Assembly (NCBI RefSeq): GCF_000952855.1
Contig: NZ_JSVU01000001.1
Span: forward strand, 531,991-595,990
Source: Aequorivita vladivostokensis
Lineage (GTDB): Bacteria; Bacteroidota; Bacteroidia; Flavobacteriales; Flavobacteriaceae
DNA: 64,000 bases
Direction of reading: 5' to 3'
Below the pieces are notes generated by a model that worked only from the letters and a program-made list of their open reading frames with translations, made no database searches and had not been told where the DNA came from. Positions 9,987-19,898 of the stretch are shown here, piece by piece. Both the position numbers and the translations under genes were made by a program. How positions within the stretch are numbered: position 1 is the first letter of the stretch; each line of letters begins with the position of its first letter.

Positions 9987-10166
9987 ATGGCAAAAATTAA
10001 AGTAACAAAGGTAAAGAGCGTTATAAAGCGCCCAAAAAACCAAAAGAGAATCATGGAATCGTTAGGGCTTCACAAGATGAACCAAACGGTTGAGCATGAA
10101 GATACGCCAAACATTCTTGGTATGATCAATAAAGTTAATCACTTGGTTTCTGTTGAAACCAAATAA
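9987..10166 (+). CDS. rpmD: Ribosomal protein L30 (uL30)
   Basis: A 59-residue 50S protein, found by translating the gap between rpsE and rplO. It reads MAKIKVTKVKSVIKRPKNQK and continues with the typical ESLGLHKMNQTVEHEDTPN and GMINKVNHLVSVE, the standard short bacterial L30 form. Eleven bases after rpsE and 14 before rplO, as expected for the spc segment. Confidence 0.96.
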   Translation: MAKIKVTKVKSVIKRPKNQKRIMESLGLHKMNQTVEHEDTPNILGMINKVNHLVSVETK

Positions 10167-10180
10167 GGAAACACGAAAAA

Positions 10181-10633
10181 ATGGATTTAAGTAACTTACA
10201 ACCCGCCGCAGGATCGGCGAAAAACAAAGGCAAGCGAGTAGGTCGCGGACAAGGTTCCGGAAAAGGTGGTACTGCCACCCGCGGACACAAAGGAGCAAAA
10301 TCACGTTCAGGTTATTCCAAGAAAATTGGATTTGAAGGTGGACAGATGCCCCTACAACGTCGTGTTCCTAAGTTTGGTTTTACAAACATCAACCGTAAAG
10401 AATATAAGGGAATCAATATAGATACTCTTCAGCAGCTGGTTGAAGACAAGAAAATAAATGATGCCGTTGACTTTGAAACCTTAGTTGGTTTGGGTCTTGC
10501 CGGAAAGAACGAAATGGTTAAGATTTTAGGAAGAGGAGAGATAAAGGCAAAACTGAAAGTATCTGCGCACAAGTTTACTGCCTCGGCAAAAGAAGCTATC
10601 GAAGCGGCCGGAGGCGAAGTAGTAACATTGTAA
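10181..10633 (+). CDS. rplO: Ribosomal protein L15 (uL15)
   Basis: A 150-residue late-assembling 50S protein. The Gly/Lys-rich N-terminus GKRVGRGQGSGKGGTATRGH and the GFEGGQMPLQRRVPKFGF segment are typical, as is the C-terminal SAHKFTASAKEAIEAAGGEV. Twelve bases before secY. Confidence 0.98.
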   Translation: MDLSNLQPAAGSAKNKGKRVGRGQGSGKGGTATRGHKGAKSRSGYSKKIGFEGGQMPLQRRVPKFGFTNINRKEYKGINIDTLQQLVEDKKINDAVDFETLVGLGLAGKNEMVKILGRGEIKAKLKVSAHKFTASAKEAIEAAGGEVVTL

Positions 10634-10645
10634 CAACAGCTAAGG

Positions 10646-11989
10646 ATGAAATTTATCGACACCTTAAAAAATGTTTGGAAAATAGAAGAGTTGCGTAACC
10701 GCATCATTCTAACCCTGGGAATGCTATTAGTGTACCGTTTTGGGGCACAGGTAGTACTGCCGGGTATTGATGCAGATATGCTTGCGCAGTTTGCAGGTAA
10801 GTTTGATTCAGGCGGTATTGGCGGATTGCTGAACGCATTTACAGGAGGGGCTTTTGCCAACGCTTCTGTTTTTGCATTGGGAATTATGCCATACATTTCT
10901 GCTTCTATTGTTGTACAATTAATGCAGATTGCCGTGCCTTATCTTCAAAAATTACAGAAGGAAGGTGAAAGTGGCCGTAAAAAGATTAATCAGATTACAC
11001 GGTGGTTAACTATCGGTATCTGTTTGGTGCAGGCTCCAAGTTATTTGGCAGGTCTTCCAGCAATGGGGGTTCCGGCTGAAGCTTTTGTAATGGGCCAGAG
11101 CGTAATGTTCTATGTTTCCTCGGTAATCATCTTGGTTACTGGAACAATCTTTGCAATGTGGCTTGGTGAAAAAATTACCGATAAAGGTATAGGTAACGGT
11201 ATCTCTATATTAATTATGGTAGGTATTATTGCTAATCTTCCACAGGCATTCGCTCAGGAATTTGTTTCCAGAGTAATGGAGTCAAACGGAGGGTTGATTA
11301 TGATCCTAATTGAATTGGTTATCTGGTTTGTTATCATCTTGCTATCTGTAATGTTAGTGATGGCAGTACGAAAGATTCCGGTACAATACGCCAGAAGAAC
11401 TGCAACGGGCGGTTTCGAAAAGAACATTTTTGGAGCACGACAATTTATTCCATTGAAGTTGAACGCTTCTGGGGTAATGCCAATCATTTTTGCCCAGGCA
11501 ATTATGTTTGTGCCCTCTGCGGTAGCTAGTCTTTCTGAAAGTGATTTTTCACAAAGCATCCAAGCAACGTTCAGTGATATCTTTGGATTTTGGTACAACT
11601 TGGTATTCGCAGTGTTGATTATTATATTCACATATTTCTATACTGCTATTACGGTTCCAACCAATAAAATGGCTGACGACCTTAAACGTAGTGGAGGTTT
11701 CATTCCTGGAATTAAACCAGGTTCACAAACCGCTGAATATTTAGATCGAATTATGTCTCAAATAACCTTACCAGGTTCTATCTTTTTAGCGCTGATTGCG
11801 ATTTTCCCCGCCTTCGTAGTTAAGTTGATGGGCATACAGCAAGGTTGGGCATTATTCTACGGTGGTACATCACTCCTAATTATGGTAGGTGTAGCTATCG
11901 ATACCATGCAACAAGTAAACTCGTACTTATTGAACCGCCATTACGATGGTTTGATGAAAAGCGGCAAAAATAGAAAAGCAGTAGCATAA
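10646..11989 (+). CDS. secY: Protein translocase subunit SecY
   Basis: The 447-residue channel-forming subunit of the SecYEG inner-membrane translocon, expected to have ten transmembrane helices; many hydrophobic segments are visible (for example [20 protein letters not shown] and [20 protein letters not shown]). [14 protein letters not shown] and [17 protein letters not shown] are family signatures, and [17 protein letters not shown] marks the cytosolic loop that contacts SecA. Standard position between rplO and infA, with infA starting two bases after its stop. Confidence 0.98.
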   Translation: MKFIDTLKNVWKIEELRNRIILTLGMLLVYRFGAQVVLPGIDADMLAQFAGKFDSGGIGGLLNAFTGGAFANASVFALGIMPYISASIVVQLMQIAVPYLQKLQKEGESGRKKINQITRWLTIGICLVQAPSYLAGLPAMGVPAEAFVMGQSVMFYVSSVIILVTGTIFAMWLGEKITDKGIGNGISILIMVGIIANLPQAFAQEFVSRVMESNGGLIMILIELVIWFVIILLSVMLVMAVRKIPVQYARRTATGGFEKNIFGARQFIPLKLNASGVMPIIFAQAIMFVPSAVASLSESDFSQSIQATFSDIFGFWYNLVFAVLIIIFTYFYTAITVPTNKMADDLKRSGGFIPGIKPGSQTAEYLDRIMSQITLPGSIFLALIAIFPAFVVKLMGIQQGWALFYGGTSLLIMVGVAIDTMQQVNSYLLNRHYDGLMKSGKNRKAVA

Positions 11990-11991
11990 TT

Positions 11992-12207
11992 ATGGCAAAA
12001 CAAAGCGCAATAGAACAAGATGGAAGTATAGTGGAAGCACTATCAAACGCAATGTTCCGTGTGGAACTGGAAAACGGTCACATTGTAACCGCACATATTT
12101 CTGGTAAAATGCGAATGCACTATATAAAATTATTGCCAGGTGATAAAGTGAAACTGGAAATGAGCCCATACGATTTAACGAAAGCAAGAATAACATACAG
12201 ATATTAA
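11992..12207 (+). CDS. infA: Translation initiation factor IF-1
   Basis: A 71-residue S1-fold (OB) protein that occupies the A site during initiation. [20 protein letters not shown], then [19 protein letters not shown] and the C-terminal [20 protein letters not shown] match the family end to end. It starts two bases after secY. Confidence 0.98.
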   Translation: MAKQSAIEQDGSIVEALSNAMFRVELENGHIVTAHISGKMRMHYIKLLPGDKVKLEMSPYDLTKARITYRY

Positions 12208-12254
12208 TACAACGGACCTCACGGTTCATTGAACAATAAATAAACAAAGAAGAG

Positions 12255-12371
12255 ATGAAAGTAAGAGCATCCGTAAAGAAGAGAAGTGCCGACTGCAAGA
12301 TTGTTCGCAGAAAAGGCAGATTATATGTAATTAACAAAAAGAACCCAAAGTTCAAACAAAGACAAGGATAA
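12255..12371 (+). CDS. rpmJ: Ribosomal protein L36 (bL36), zinc-free variant
   Basis: A 38-residue 50S protein found by translating the infA-rpsM gap: [20 protein letters not shown], then [18 protein letters not shown]. Length and ends match L36. The zinc ribbon is incomplete: only the second Cys of the usual CxxC...C...H set is present; the first reads Ser, the third Asn and the His position Phe. It is therefore the C-minus type that should not need zinc. It ends four bases before rpsM. Confidence 0.95.
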   Translation: MKVRASVKKRSADCKIVRRKGRLYVINKKNPKFKQRQG

Positions 12372-12374
12372 GTT

Positions 12375-12749
12375 ATGGCAAGAATCGCAGGTGTAGATAT
12401 CCCGAAGCACAAAAGGGGTGTAATCGCGTTAACGTATATCTTCGGAATCGGTAAGAGCCGTGCCCAAGATATTCTGAACAAAGCCGGAGTTGACGAAGAC
12501 AAAAAAGTAAGCGAATGGAACGATGATGAAATCGGGGCTATTCGTGACGCTGTGTCGTCTTTCAAAATCGAAGGTGAATTACGTAGTGAAGTTCAATTGA
12601 GCATTAAACGCTTAATGGATATTGGCTGTTACAGAGGTATTCGTCACAGATCGGGTCTTCCACTAAGAGGACAACGTACTAAGAATAACTCGCGTACAAG
12701 AAAAGGAAAACGTAAAACTGTTGCTAACAAGAAAAAGGCAACTAAATAA
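12375..12749 (+). CDS. rpsM: Ribosomal protein S13 (uS13)
   Basis: A 124-residue 30S head protein forming inter-subunit bridges and contacting P-site t[37 protein letters not shown] and [20 protein letters not shown] are diagnostic; the tail is Lys/Arg-rich. Eleven bases before rpsK. Confidence 0.98.
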   Translation: MARIAGVDIPKHKRGVIALTYIFGIGKSRAQDILNKAGVDEDKKVSEWNDDEIGAIRDAVSSFKIEGELRSEVQLSIKRLMDIGCYRGIRHRSGLPLRGQRTKNNSRTRKGKRKTVANKKKATK

Positions 12750-12760
12750 AACCTAGAGTT

Positions 12761-13162
12761 ATGGCAAAGACAAGTCAAAAAACTACAAAAGCAGTTAAGA
12801 AACGTAAAGTTAATGTGGAATCGGTGGGCGAAGCGCACATCAATGCTTCCTTCAACAACATTATCGTTTCCTTGACAAATAAGAATGGAGATGTTATCTC
12901 TTGGTCCTCGGCCGGTAAAATGGGCTTCCGTGGGTCTAAGAAAAACACTCCTTATGCAGCTCAGTTGGCATCAGAAGATTGCGCAAAAGTTGCACACGAC
13001 GCCGGTTTGCGTAAAGTGAAAGTTTATGTAAAAGGGCCAGGAAACGGTAGAGAATCTGCAATACGTTCCATCCACAACGCAGGAATTGAAGTAACTGAAA
13101 TAATTGACGTTACTCCAATGCCGCACAACGGATGCCGTCCTCCAAAAAGAAGAAGAGTATAA
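12761..13162 (+). CDS. rpsK: Ribosomal protein S11 (uS11)
   Basis: A 133-residue 30S platform protein. [40 protein letters not shown] and the Arg-rich end [18 protein letters not shown] are all conserved. A 209-base AT-rich gap separates it from rpsD. Confidence 0.98.
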   Translation: MAKTSQKTTKAVKKRKVNVESVGEAHINASFNNIIVSLTNKNGDVISWSSAGKMGFRGSKKNTPYAAQLASEDCAKVAHDAGLRKVKVYVKGPGNGRESAIRSIHNAGIEVTEIIDVTPMPHNGCRPPKRRRV

Positions 13163-13371
13163 ATATTATTTATTGTTATTATTTATTTTTTATTATGCCT
13201 GCTTATCTGGCGAAATAATAGACAATAACAATAAAAAATAATAATAGATAATAATCAATAACAAGTATCAATCTGAAGGGACCAAAAGCTAAAGGATAAT
13301 AAAGGCAGGATGTATTCTGCCTCCACAATAAAGACCTTAATTTAGTTTTCCTTCATAACCTTAAATTAGAA
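13163..13371 (+). other. AT-rich intergenic region between rpsK and rpsD
   Basis: The first half is built of ATTATT/AATAAT words that form an imperfect long inverted repeat around TGCCTGCTTATCTGGC (about 13165-13255). The second half has a six-base hairpin AGGCAG/CTGCCT at 13303-13322. No ORF or clear promoter was seen. The gap divides the alpha segment before rpsD and may hold an internal promoter or processing site. Confidence 0.4.
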
Positions 13372-13977
13372 ATGGCAAGATATACTGGTCCAAAAACTAA
13401 AATAGCCCGTAAGTTCGGGGAAGCAATCTTCGGCGACGATAAGTCTTTCGAAAAAAGAAACTACCCTCCTGGGCAACACGGTAACGCACGTCGCCGTGGG
13501 AAAAAATCTGAATACGCAATCCAACTTGCTGAAAAGCAAAAGGCAAAATACACCTATGGTATTTTGGAGCGTCAATTCAGAAATATGTTTAAAAAAGCAA
13601 CTGCTGCTCCTGGCATTACAGGTCAAGTGTTGCTACAATTGGCAGAATCACGTTTAGACAATGTGGTTTACCGTATGGGGATTTCCCCAAGCCGTGCCGG
13701 TGCAAGACAATTGGTTACGCACCGCCATATCACCGTTAACGGTGAAAAAGTAAACATTCCATCATACCAATTAAAGCCGGGTGATGTAGTGGCCGTTAGA
13801 GAGAAATCAAAATCTCTTAGCGCAATCAACGATTCGTTGGCAAATGCAAATCATGTTTACGAATGGATTACTTGGAATAACGACAAGAAGGAAGGAACTT
13901 TCGTTTCCGTTCCTGAGCGTATCCAAATTCCAGAAAACATCAACGAGCAGTTTATCGTCGAATTATATTCTAAATAA
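13372..13977 (+). CDS. rpsD: Ribosomal protein S4 (uS4)
   Basis: A 201-residue 30S assembly initiator; in E. coli the autogenous regulator of the alpha operon. [20 protein letters not shown] at the start; the S4 RNA-binding domain about residues 92-155 shows [20 protein letters not shown] and [17 protein letters not shown]. It lacks the N-terminal zinc-type Cys cluster. rpoA follows after 94 bases. Confidence 0.98.
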   Translation: MARYTGPKTKIARKFGEAIFGDDKSFEKRNYPPGQHGNARRRGKKSEYAIQLAEKQKAKYTYGILERQFRNMFKKATAAPGITGQVLLQLAESRLDNVVYRMGISPSRAGARQLVTHRHITVNGEKVNIPSYQLKPGDVVAVREKSKSLSAINDSLANANHVYEWITWNNDKKEGTFVSVPERIQIPENINEQFIVELYSK

Positions 13978-14071
13978 TAAAATAATCATATTGGTATTTG
14001 GCCAAAGGGTTTATAGTGTTCTTCAAACTTTTAAACCGCGCAACCAAATAACAATTAAAACGAAGAAAAAA

Positions 14072-15064
14072 ATGGCAGTATTTAGTTTTCAGAAGCCTGA
14101 TAAAGTTATAATGGTAAACTCTACCGATTTCGAAGGGAAATTTGAATTTCGTCCTTTGGAACCAGGGTACGGACTTACCGTTGGTAACGCATTAAGACGC
14201 GTTTTACTTTCCTCATTGGAAGGATTCGCCATCACTTCGGTTCGCATCGAAGGTGTGGATCACGAATTTTCAACCATCGCAGGAGTAGTGGAAGACGTTA
14301 CCGAAATTATTTTGAACCTGAAACAAGTTCGTTTCAAAAGACAGATAGACGAGATAGACAACGAAACCGTTACCATCTCTGTTTCCGGAAGCGAGCAGTT
14401 AAAGGCAGGTGATTTCCAAAAGTTCATTTCAGGTTTCCAAGTATTGAACCCAGATTTGGTTCTTTGCAATATGGACAAGAAAGTAAACCTTAACTTCGAG
14501 ATTACCATCGAGAAAGGTCGTGGTTATGTTCCAGCTGAAGAAAACAAAAAAGCGAATGCACCATTGGGCACCATCTTTACTGATTCTATCTACACTCCTA
14601 TTAAAAATGTGAAGTACAGTATTGAAAACTTCCGTGTAGAGCAAAAGACCGATTATGAAAAATTGGTTTTCGAAATCATTACAGATGGATCAATTCACCC
14701 AAAAGATGCTTTGACTGAAGCTGCAAAAACCCTGATCCACCACTTTATGCTGTTCAGCGATGAGCGTATAACCTTGGAGGCAGATGAGATTGCACAAACT
14801 GAAACTTATGATGAAGAATCCCTTCACATGCGTCAGTTGCTTAAAACAAAATTGGTAGATATGGACCTTTCGGTTCGTGCGCTAAACTGTTTGAAAGCTG
14901 CAGAAGTTGATACCTTGGGCGACCTAGTATCTTACAACAAAAATGACTTGATGAAATTCAGAAACTTCGGTAAAAAATCGCTTACAGAGCTAGAAGAGCT
15001 TGTAAACGTGAAAGGCCTAAACTTCGGGATGGATCTTGCAAAATATAAATTAGATAAAGACTAG
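14072..15064 (+). CDS. rpoA: RNA polymerase alpha subunit
   Basis: A 330-residue subunit. The N-terminal domain, which dimerises and assembles beta and beta', shows [20 protein letters not shown] and [18 protein letters not shown]. The C-terminal domain, which binds UP-element DNA and activators, spans about residues 245-325 with [20 protein letters not shown] and [13 protein letters not shown]. The reading frame is open upstream to 13844, overlapping rpsD, but the family start is the ATG at 14072 ([12 protein letters not shown]), so I use that. Confidence 0.98.
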   Translation: MAVFSFQKPDKVIMVNSTDFEGKFEFRPLEPGYGLTVGNALRRVLLSSLEGFAITSVRIEGVDHEFSTIAGVVEDVTEIILNLKQVRFKRQIDEIDNETVTISVSGSEQLKAGDFQKFISGFQVLNPDLVLCNMDKKVNLNFEITIEKGRGYVPAEENKKANAPLGTIFTDSIYTPIKNVKYSIENFRVEQKTDYEKLVFEIITDGSIHPKDALTEAAKTLIHHFMLFSDERITLEADEIAQTETYDEESLHMRQLLKTKLVDMDLSVRALNCLKAAEVDTLGDLVSYNKNDLMKFRNFGKKSLTELEELVNVKGLNFGMDLAKYKLDKD

Positions 15065-15073
15065 AACAGACTT

Positions 15074-15130
15074 GAGATTTTAGACGTGAGACCTAAGATT
15101 TATAGTCTCAAATCTCACGTCTCAAATCTC
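15074..15130. repeat. Long inverted repeat between rpoA and rplQ
   Basis: Two 18-base arms, GAGATTTTAGACGTGAGA (15074-15091) and its reverse complement with one mismatch (15113-15130), with a 21-base loop. The arms are themselves made of iterated GAGAT/TGAGA words. It has no T run, and resembles the iterated intergenic words seen elsewhere in this window (31801, 32905, 61341) more than a terminator. Confidence 0.55.
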
Positions 15131-15210
15131 ATATCTATAAAAATTTAACCCATCATAATTTGCTCCCCGTCCGGCGGGTCTTGTAGCAAGATGATGATAA
15201 CAAAAACGTC

Positions 15211-15711
15211 ATGAGACACGGAAAAAAAATAAATCACTTAGGTAGAAAAACCGCCCACAGACACTCTATGTTGGCCAATATGGCTTGCTCACTTGTGGAG
15301 CATAAACGCATCAACACTACTGTTGCAAAAGCAAAAGCGTTGAAGCAGTTCGTTGAACCATTGGTAACAAAGTCTAAAGAAGACACCACGCACAACCGTC
15401 GTTTGGTATTTGCAAAATTGCGTCAAAAAGATGCGGTTGCAGAACTTTTCAGAACTGTTGCGCCAAAAGTTGGTGACCGTCCGGGAGGATACACCCGAAT
15501 CATTAAATTGGGTAACCGTCTAGGTGATAACGCTGATATGGCAATGATAGAGCTTGTTGATTTCAACGAACTTTACAATGCCGGCAAAGCTACCAAGAAG
15601 AAATCTACACGTAGAAGTCGTCGTGGAAGCGGATCTTCAGCCGCTGCTGCTCCTGCTGCGAAAGCCGCACCAGCAAAAGCCGAGAAAGAAGCTAAAAAGG
15701 AAGAGGAATAG
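15211..15711 (+). CDS. rplQ: Ribosomal protein L17 (bL17) with extended tail
   Basis: A 166-residue 50S protein around the tunnel exit. The core (about residues 1-120) begins [20 protein letters not shown] and contains [20 protein letters not shown] and [19 protein letters not shown]. Beyond the core is a low-complexity tail of about 40 residues rich in Ala, Lys, Ser and Glu, as is common in Bacteroidota. It ends the ribosomal cluster and is followed by a strong terminator. Confidence 0.98.
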   Translation: MRHGKKINHLGRKTAHRHSMLANMACSLVEHKRINTTVAKAKALKQFVEPLVTKSKEDTTHNRRLVFAKLRQKDAVAELFRTVAPKVGDRPGGYTRIIKLGNRLGDNADMAMIELVDFNELYNAGKATKKKSTRRSRRGSGSSAAAAPAAKAAPAKAEKEAKKEEE

Positions 15712-15736
15712 AATGAATACCAATTCAATAAATAAC

Positions 15737-15770
15737 AAAGGGATAAGCGTTTTCGTTTATCCCTTTTTTT
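15737..15770 (+). terminator. Terminator after rplQ
   Basis: Stem AAAGGGATAA and TTATCCCTTT around a GC-GTTTTCG loop, followed by a T run. It closes the S10-spc-alpha transcript. Confidence 0.85.
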
Positions 15771-15775
15771 TATAC

Positions 15776-15783
15776 TATTTTTG
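15776..15783 (+). promoter_or_regulatory. Candidate -7 element for carA
   Basis: TATTTTTG matches the Bacteroidota -7 consensus TAnnTTTG exactly and lies just after the rplQ terminator, about 95 bases before the carA ATG. No good TTTG is seen 17-23 bases upstream, so support is partial. Confidence 0.35.
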
Positions 15784-15877
15784 CAAAGATTTTGCGAATT
15801 GGAAATTTAGAAGTTTGAAACACAACATTTAAAACAAAAGAAACCACAGATTCAATAGTATCCACAGAAACAATAGC

Positions 15878-16999
15878 ATGAAATACCAAACACGAAAAAA
15901 AGCACTTATTTTATTGGCAGACGGAACCATTTTCTACGGAAAAGCAGTTGGTGGTAAAGAAGGCTCTGCCTTTGGCGAAGTTTGTTTCAACACCGGAATG
16001 ACGGGTTACCAAGAAATTTTTACGGACCCTTCCTATTTCGGGCAAATTATGGTTGCCACAAACGCCCACATCGGGAACTACGGCACCAATAAAGACGAAG
16101 TAGAATCTGAAGGCATAAAAATAGCAGGTCTTGTGGTGCGCAATTTCAGCTACCATTATTCGCGCCCCGCGGCTGATGACTCCTTGGAAGAATTTTTAAA
16201 TAGAAACAACCTGCTTGCCATAAGCGATGTGGACACCCGTGCCCTGGTAAGCTACATTCGCGACAATGGCGCGATGAACGCCGTTATTTCCACGGAAGTT
16301 GACAATATTGAAGGTTTGAAGAAACAGTTGGCGGCCGTACCCGATATGAACGGTTTGGAACTAGCTTCAAAAGTTTCCACCAAGGAACCCTATTTCTTCG
16401 GAAACGAGAACGCGAAATACAAAATCTCCGCTTTGGATTTGGGAATTAAAAAGAACATCCTGCGCAGGCTCGCCGAACGCGATTGCTATATAAAAGTCTT
16501 CCCGTACAATGCAACTTTTTCTGAAATGGAAGCCTTCAATCCCGATGGATATTTCATCTCAAACGGGCCCGGTGATCCAGAGCCGCTGCACAGTGCAATA
16601 GAAGTGGTAAAAACTATTTTGGACAAGGAACAGCCTATGTTCGGCATCTGTTTGGGCCACCAAATGCTGGCGCTGGCAAACGGGGTTTCAACCTATAAAA
16701 TGCACAACGGCCACCGCGGAATCAATCATCCCGTGATGAATTTGATTACCGGCAAGGGCGAAATTACCTCGCAAAACCACGGTTTCGCCATCAATAGGGA
16801 AGAGGCCGAAGCCAATCCAAATATTGAAATAACCCACCTACACTTGAACGACCACACCGCGGCTGGAATTAAATTGAAAAACAAACCCGCTTTCTCAGTT
16901 CAATATCATCCTGAGGCAAGTCCTGGGCCGCACGATGCTTCTTATCTTTTTGATGAATTCATTGAAAGTATTGAAAAACATAAACTACAAACCGCTTAA
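15878..16999 (+). CDS. carA: Carbamoyl-phosphate synthase small (glutaminase) subunit
   Basis: A 373-residue class I glutamine amidotransferase subunit that hydrolyses glutamine and passes ammonia to CarB for carbamoyl phosphate, feeding pyrimidine and arginine synthesis. N-terminal CPSase small-chain domain (ADGTIFYGKAVGGKEGSAFG, then FNTGMTGYQEIFTDPSYFGQ), and C-terminal GATase with the nucleophile Cys in GICLGHQMLALANG and the catalytic His-Glu in QYHPEASPGPHDASYLFDEF. carB is not in the window; the next gene is eno, so the subunits are not adjacent here. Hairpin terminator follows at 17008. Confidence 0.97.
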   Translation: MKYQTRKKALILLADGTIFYGKAVGGKEGSAFGEVCFNTGMTGYQEIFTDPSYFGQIMVATNAHIGNYGTNKDEVESEGIKIAGLVVRNFSYHYSRPAADDSLEEFLNRNNLLAISDVDTRALVSYIRDNGAMNAVISTEVDNIEGLKKQLAAVPDMNGLELASKVSTKEPYFFGNENAKYKISALDLGIKKNILRRLAERDCYIKVFPYNATFSEMEAFNPDGYFISNGPGDPEPLHSAIEVVKTILDKEQPMFGICLGHQMLALANGVSTYKMHNGHRGINHPVMNLITGKGEITSQNHGFAINREEAEANPNIEITHLHLNDHTAAGIKLKNKPAFSVQYHPEASPGPHDASYLFDEFIESIEKHKLQTA

Positions 17000-17007
17000 A
17001 ATTTTCC

Positions 17008-17040
17008 AGACCCCAAAGGGTTTTGAAACCTTTGGGGTCT
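17008..17040 (+). terminator. Terminator after carA
   Basis: Perfect 12-base stem AGACCCCAAAGG / CCTTTGGGGTCT with a nine-base loop, followed by TTTACAA. The T run is weak but the stem is strong and immediately downstream of the carA stop. Confidence 0.7.
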
Positions 17041-17071
17041 TTACAATTAACTATTAACCAATAACTATTAA

Positions 17072-18367
<1,296 letters not shown>

Positions 18368-18384
18368 ACGTAGTACAAGCTTTG

Positions 18385-18417
18385 AAAAACCTCGCAACTA
18401 GCGGGGTTTTTTTATTT
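18385..18417 (+). terminator. Terminator after eno
   Basis: Stem AAAACCTCGC and GCGGGGTTTT (one T-G pair) around an AACTA loop, followed by TTTATTTTT, 18 bases after the eno stop. Confidence 0.85.
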
Positions 18418-18469
18418 TTGGGAAATAGGCCGTACTGCCGATGATTTAAGGATATTTTAACCTAAGATT

Positions 18470-18502
18470 AGTTGGAAATGTTAAAAAATTAAACATAGAT
18501 TT
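18470..18502 (+). promoter_or_regulatory. Candidate promoter for gltA
   Basis: TTG near 18471 and TAGATTTTG near 18495, about 21 bases apart, approximate the Bacteroidota -33/-7 consensus and lie about 50 bases before the gltA ATG. The -7 element has one extra base relative to TAnnTTTG; support is modest. Confidence 0.3.
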
Positions 18503-18548
18503 TGTACTTTAGCGTTTCTGAATAAATTAAAAAAACACACGATATTTT

Positions 18549-19835
18549 ATGGCAAAGATGGCGACCCTAGAGATAGATGGTAAAAAATACGAGTTTCCCA
18601 TTGTAGAGGGAACTGAAAATGAATTAGGAATAGATATAAAGAGCCTTCGCGCAGATACCGACGGCGTGGTTACACTGGATCCCGGGTATAAGAATACCGG
18701 TTCCTGCGAAAGTGCCATTACCTTTCTGGATGGCGAAAAGGGAATTCTTCGTTATAGGGGATATTCCATTGAGGAGTTGGCGGAAAAGGCGCGCTTTCTA
18801 GAGGTTTGTTATCTATTGATTTTTGGTGAATTGCCCACCGAGGAACAGCTTGAGAAATTTCATAATGATATAAAATCACAATCGCACGTAGATGAGGATG
18901 TGAAGCGCATCCTGGACGGTTTTCCGAAATCTGCTCACCCAATGGGCGTACTTTCATCGTTAACCTCTGCTTTGGTTGCTTTCAATCCTTCCTCGGTAAA
19001 TGTGGATAGTGAGGAGGATATGTATAAGGCCATCGTAAAGATTTTGGCGAAATTTCCCGTCCTTACAGCCTGGACATATAGAAAACGCTTGGGTCTTCCG
19101 CTTGATTATGGGGACGACAATTTAAGATATGTGGAAAATTTCGTAAAAATGATGTTCAAAAAACCAAGTGGTGAATACACATCAAATCCACTGGTTGTTG
19201 AGGCTTTGAACAAGCTTTTGATATTGCACGCAGATCACGAGCAAAACTGTTCCACTTCCACCGTACGTATTGTGGGCTCCTCGCACGCAGGTCTGTTTGT
19301 TTCTATTTCTGCCGGTATTGCTGCCCTTTGGGGGCCACTCCACGGCGGAGCAAACCAAGCGGTTATTGAAATGTTGGAGGCCATTAAGGCAGATGGTGGC
19401 GACACCAAAAAATTTATGGCAAAGGCAAAGGATAAAAATGATCCATTCCGTTTGATGGGCTTTGGTCATAGGGTGTACAAGAACTTTGACCCCCGTGCCA
19501 AGATCATTAAAAAAGCTGCCGATGATGTATTGGACAGTCTAGGGATAGAAGATGACGTGCTGAGCATTGCCAAGGCTTTGGAAAAAGAAGCCCTTGAAGA
19601 CCCATACTTTGTTGAAAGAAAATTATATCCGAACGTAGATTTCTATTCGGGCATTATTTACCGTGCCTTGGGCATTCCGGTAGAAATGTTCACCCCTATG
19701 TTTGCGCTAGGGCGCTTGCCGGGCTGGATAGCGCAGTGGAGAGAAATGAGGTTACAAAAAGAGCCTATTGGTCGCCCAAGACAGATTTATGTGGGAGAGA
19801 ACCTGCGCTCCTTTGTGCCGATCCAGAAACGATAA
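18549..19835 (+). CDS. gltA: Citrate synthase
   Basis: A 428-residue type II-length citrate synthase condensing oxaloacetate and acetyl-CoA at the entry of the TCA cycle. Recognised by TLDPGYKNTGSCESAITFLD, ILRYRGYSIEELAEKARFLE, the catalytic His of HADHEQNCSTSTVR, the substrate loop GPLHGGANQAVIEML, and MGFGHRVYKNFDPRAKII with its catalytic His; the catalytic Asp region is PNVDFYSGIIYRALG. The ATG at 18549 gives MAKMATLEIDGKKYEFP. Terminator hairpin follows within 25 bases. Confidence 0.97.
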   Translation: MAKMATLEIDGKKYEFPIVEGTENELGIDIKSLRADTDGVVTLDPGYKNTGSCESAITFLDGEKGILRYRGYSIEELAEKARFLEVCYLLIFGELPTEEQLEKFHNDIKSQSHVDEDVKRILDGFPKSAHPMGVLSSLTSALVAFNPSSVNVDSEEDMYKAIVKILAKFPVLTAWTYRKRLGLPLDYGDDNLRYVENFVKMMFKKPSGEYTSNPLVVEALNKLLILHADHEQNCSTSTVRIVGSSHAGLFVSISAGIAALWGPLHGGANQAVIEMLEAIKADGGDTKKFMAKAKDKNDPFRLMGFGHRVYKNFDPRAKIIKKAADDVLDSLGIEDDVLSIAKALEKEALEDPYFVERKLYPNVDFYSGIIYRALGIPVEMFTPMFALGRLPGWIAQWREMRLQKEPIGRPRQIYVGENLRSFVPIQKR

Positions 19836-19856
19836 AGACTTATTTTTAATACTTTT

Positions 19857-19885
19857 AAAAGCACTTCCATTATGAGGTGCTTTTT
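19857..19885 (+). terminator. Terminator after gltA
   Basis: Eleven-base stem AAAAGCACTTC / GAGGTGCTTTT (one T-G pair), six-base loop, then T run. It directly abuts the -7 element of the next gene. Confidence 0.85.
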
Positions 19886-19886
19886 C

Positions 19887-19894
19887 TATATTTG
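19887..19894 (+). promoter_or_regulatory. -7 element placed for a leaderless mRNA
   Basis: TATATTTG fits TAnnTTTG exactly and ends five bases before the ATG at 19899. Bacteroidota transcripts start roughly 4-8 bases after this element, so transcription would begin at or next to the start codon. No clear -33 TTTG is seen, the region being occupied by the gltA terminator. Confidence 0.4.
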
Positions 19895-19898
19895 CTAT

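Noticed and set aside
13844..14071. N-terminal extension of rpoA from an in-frame ATG in rpsD
   Set aside because: It would overlap rpsD out of frame; the family start is MAVFSFQKP at 14072.
19872..19898. Upstream ATG for the arginine-deiminase-fold gene
   Set aside because: It lies inside the gltA terminator hairpin and upstream of the -7 element.
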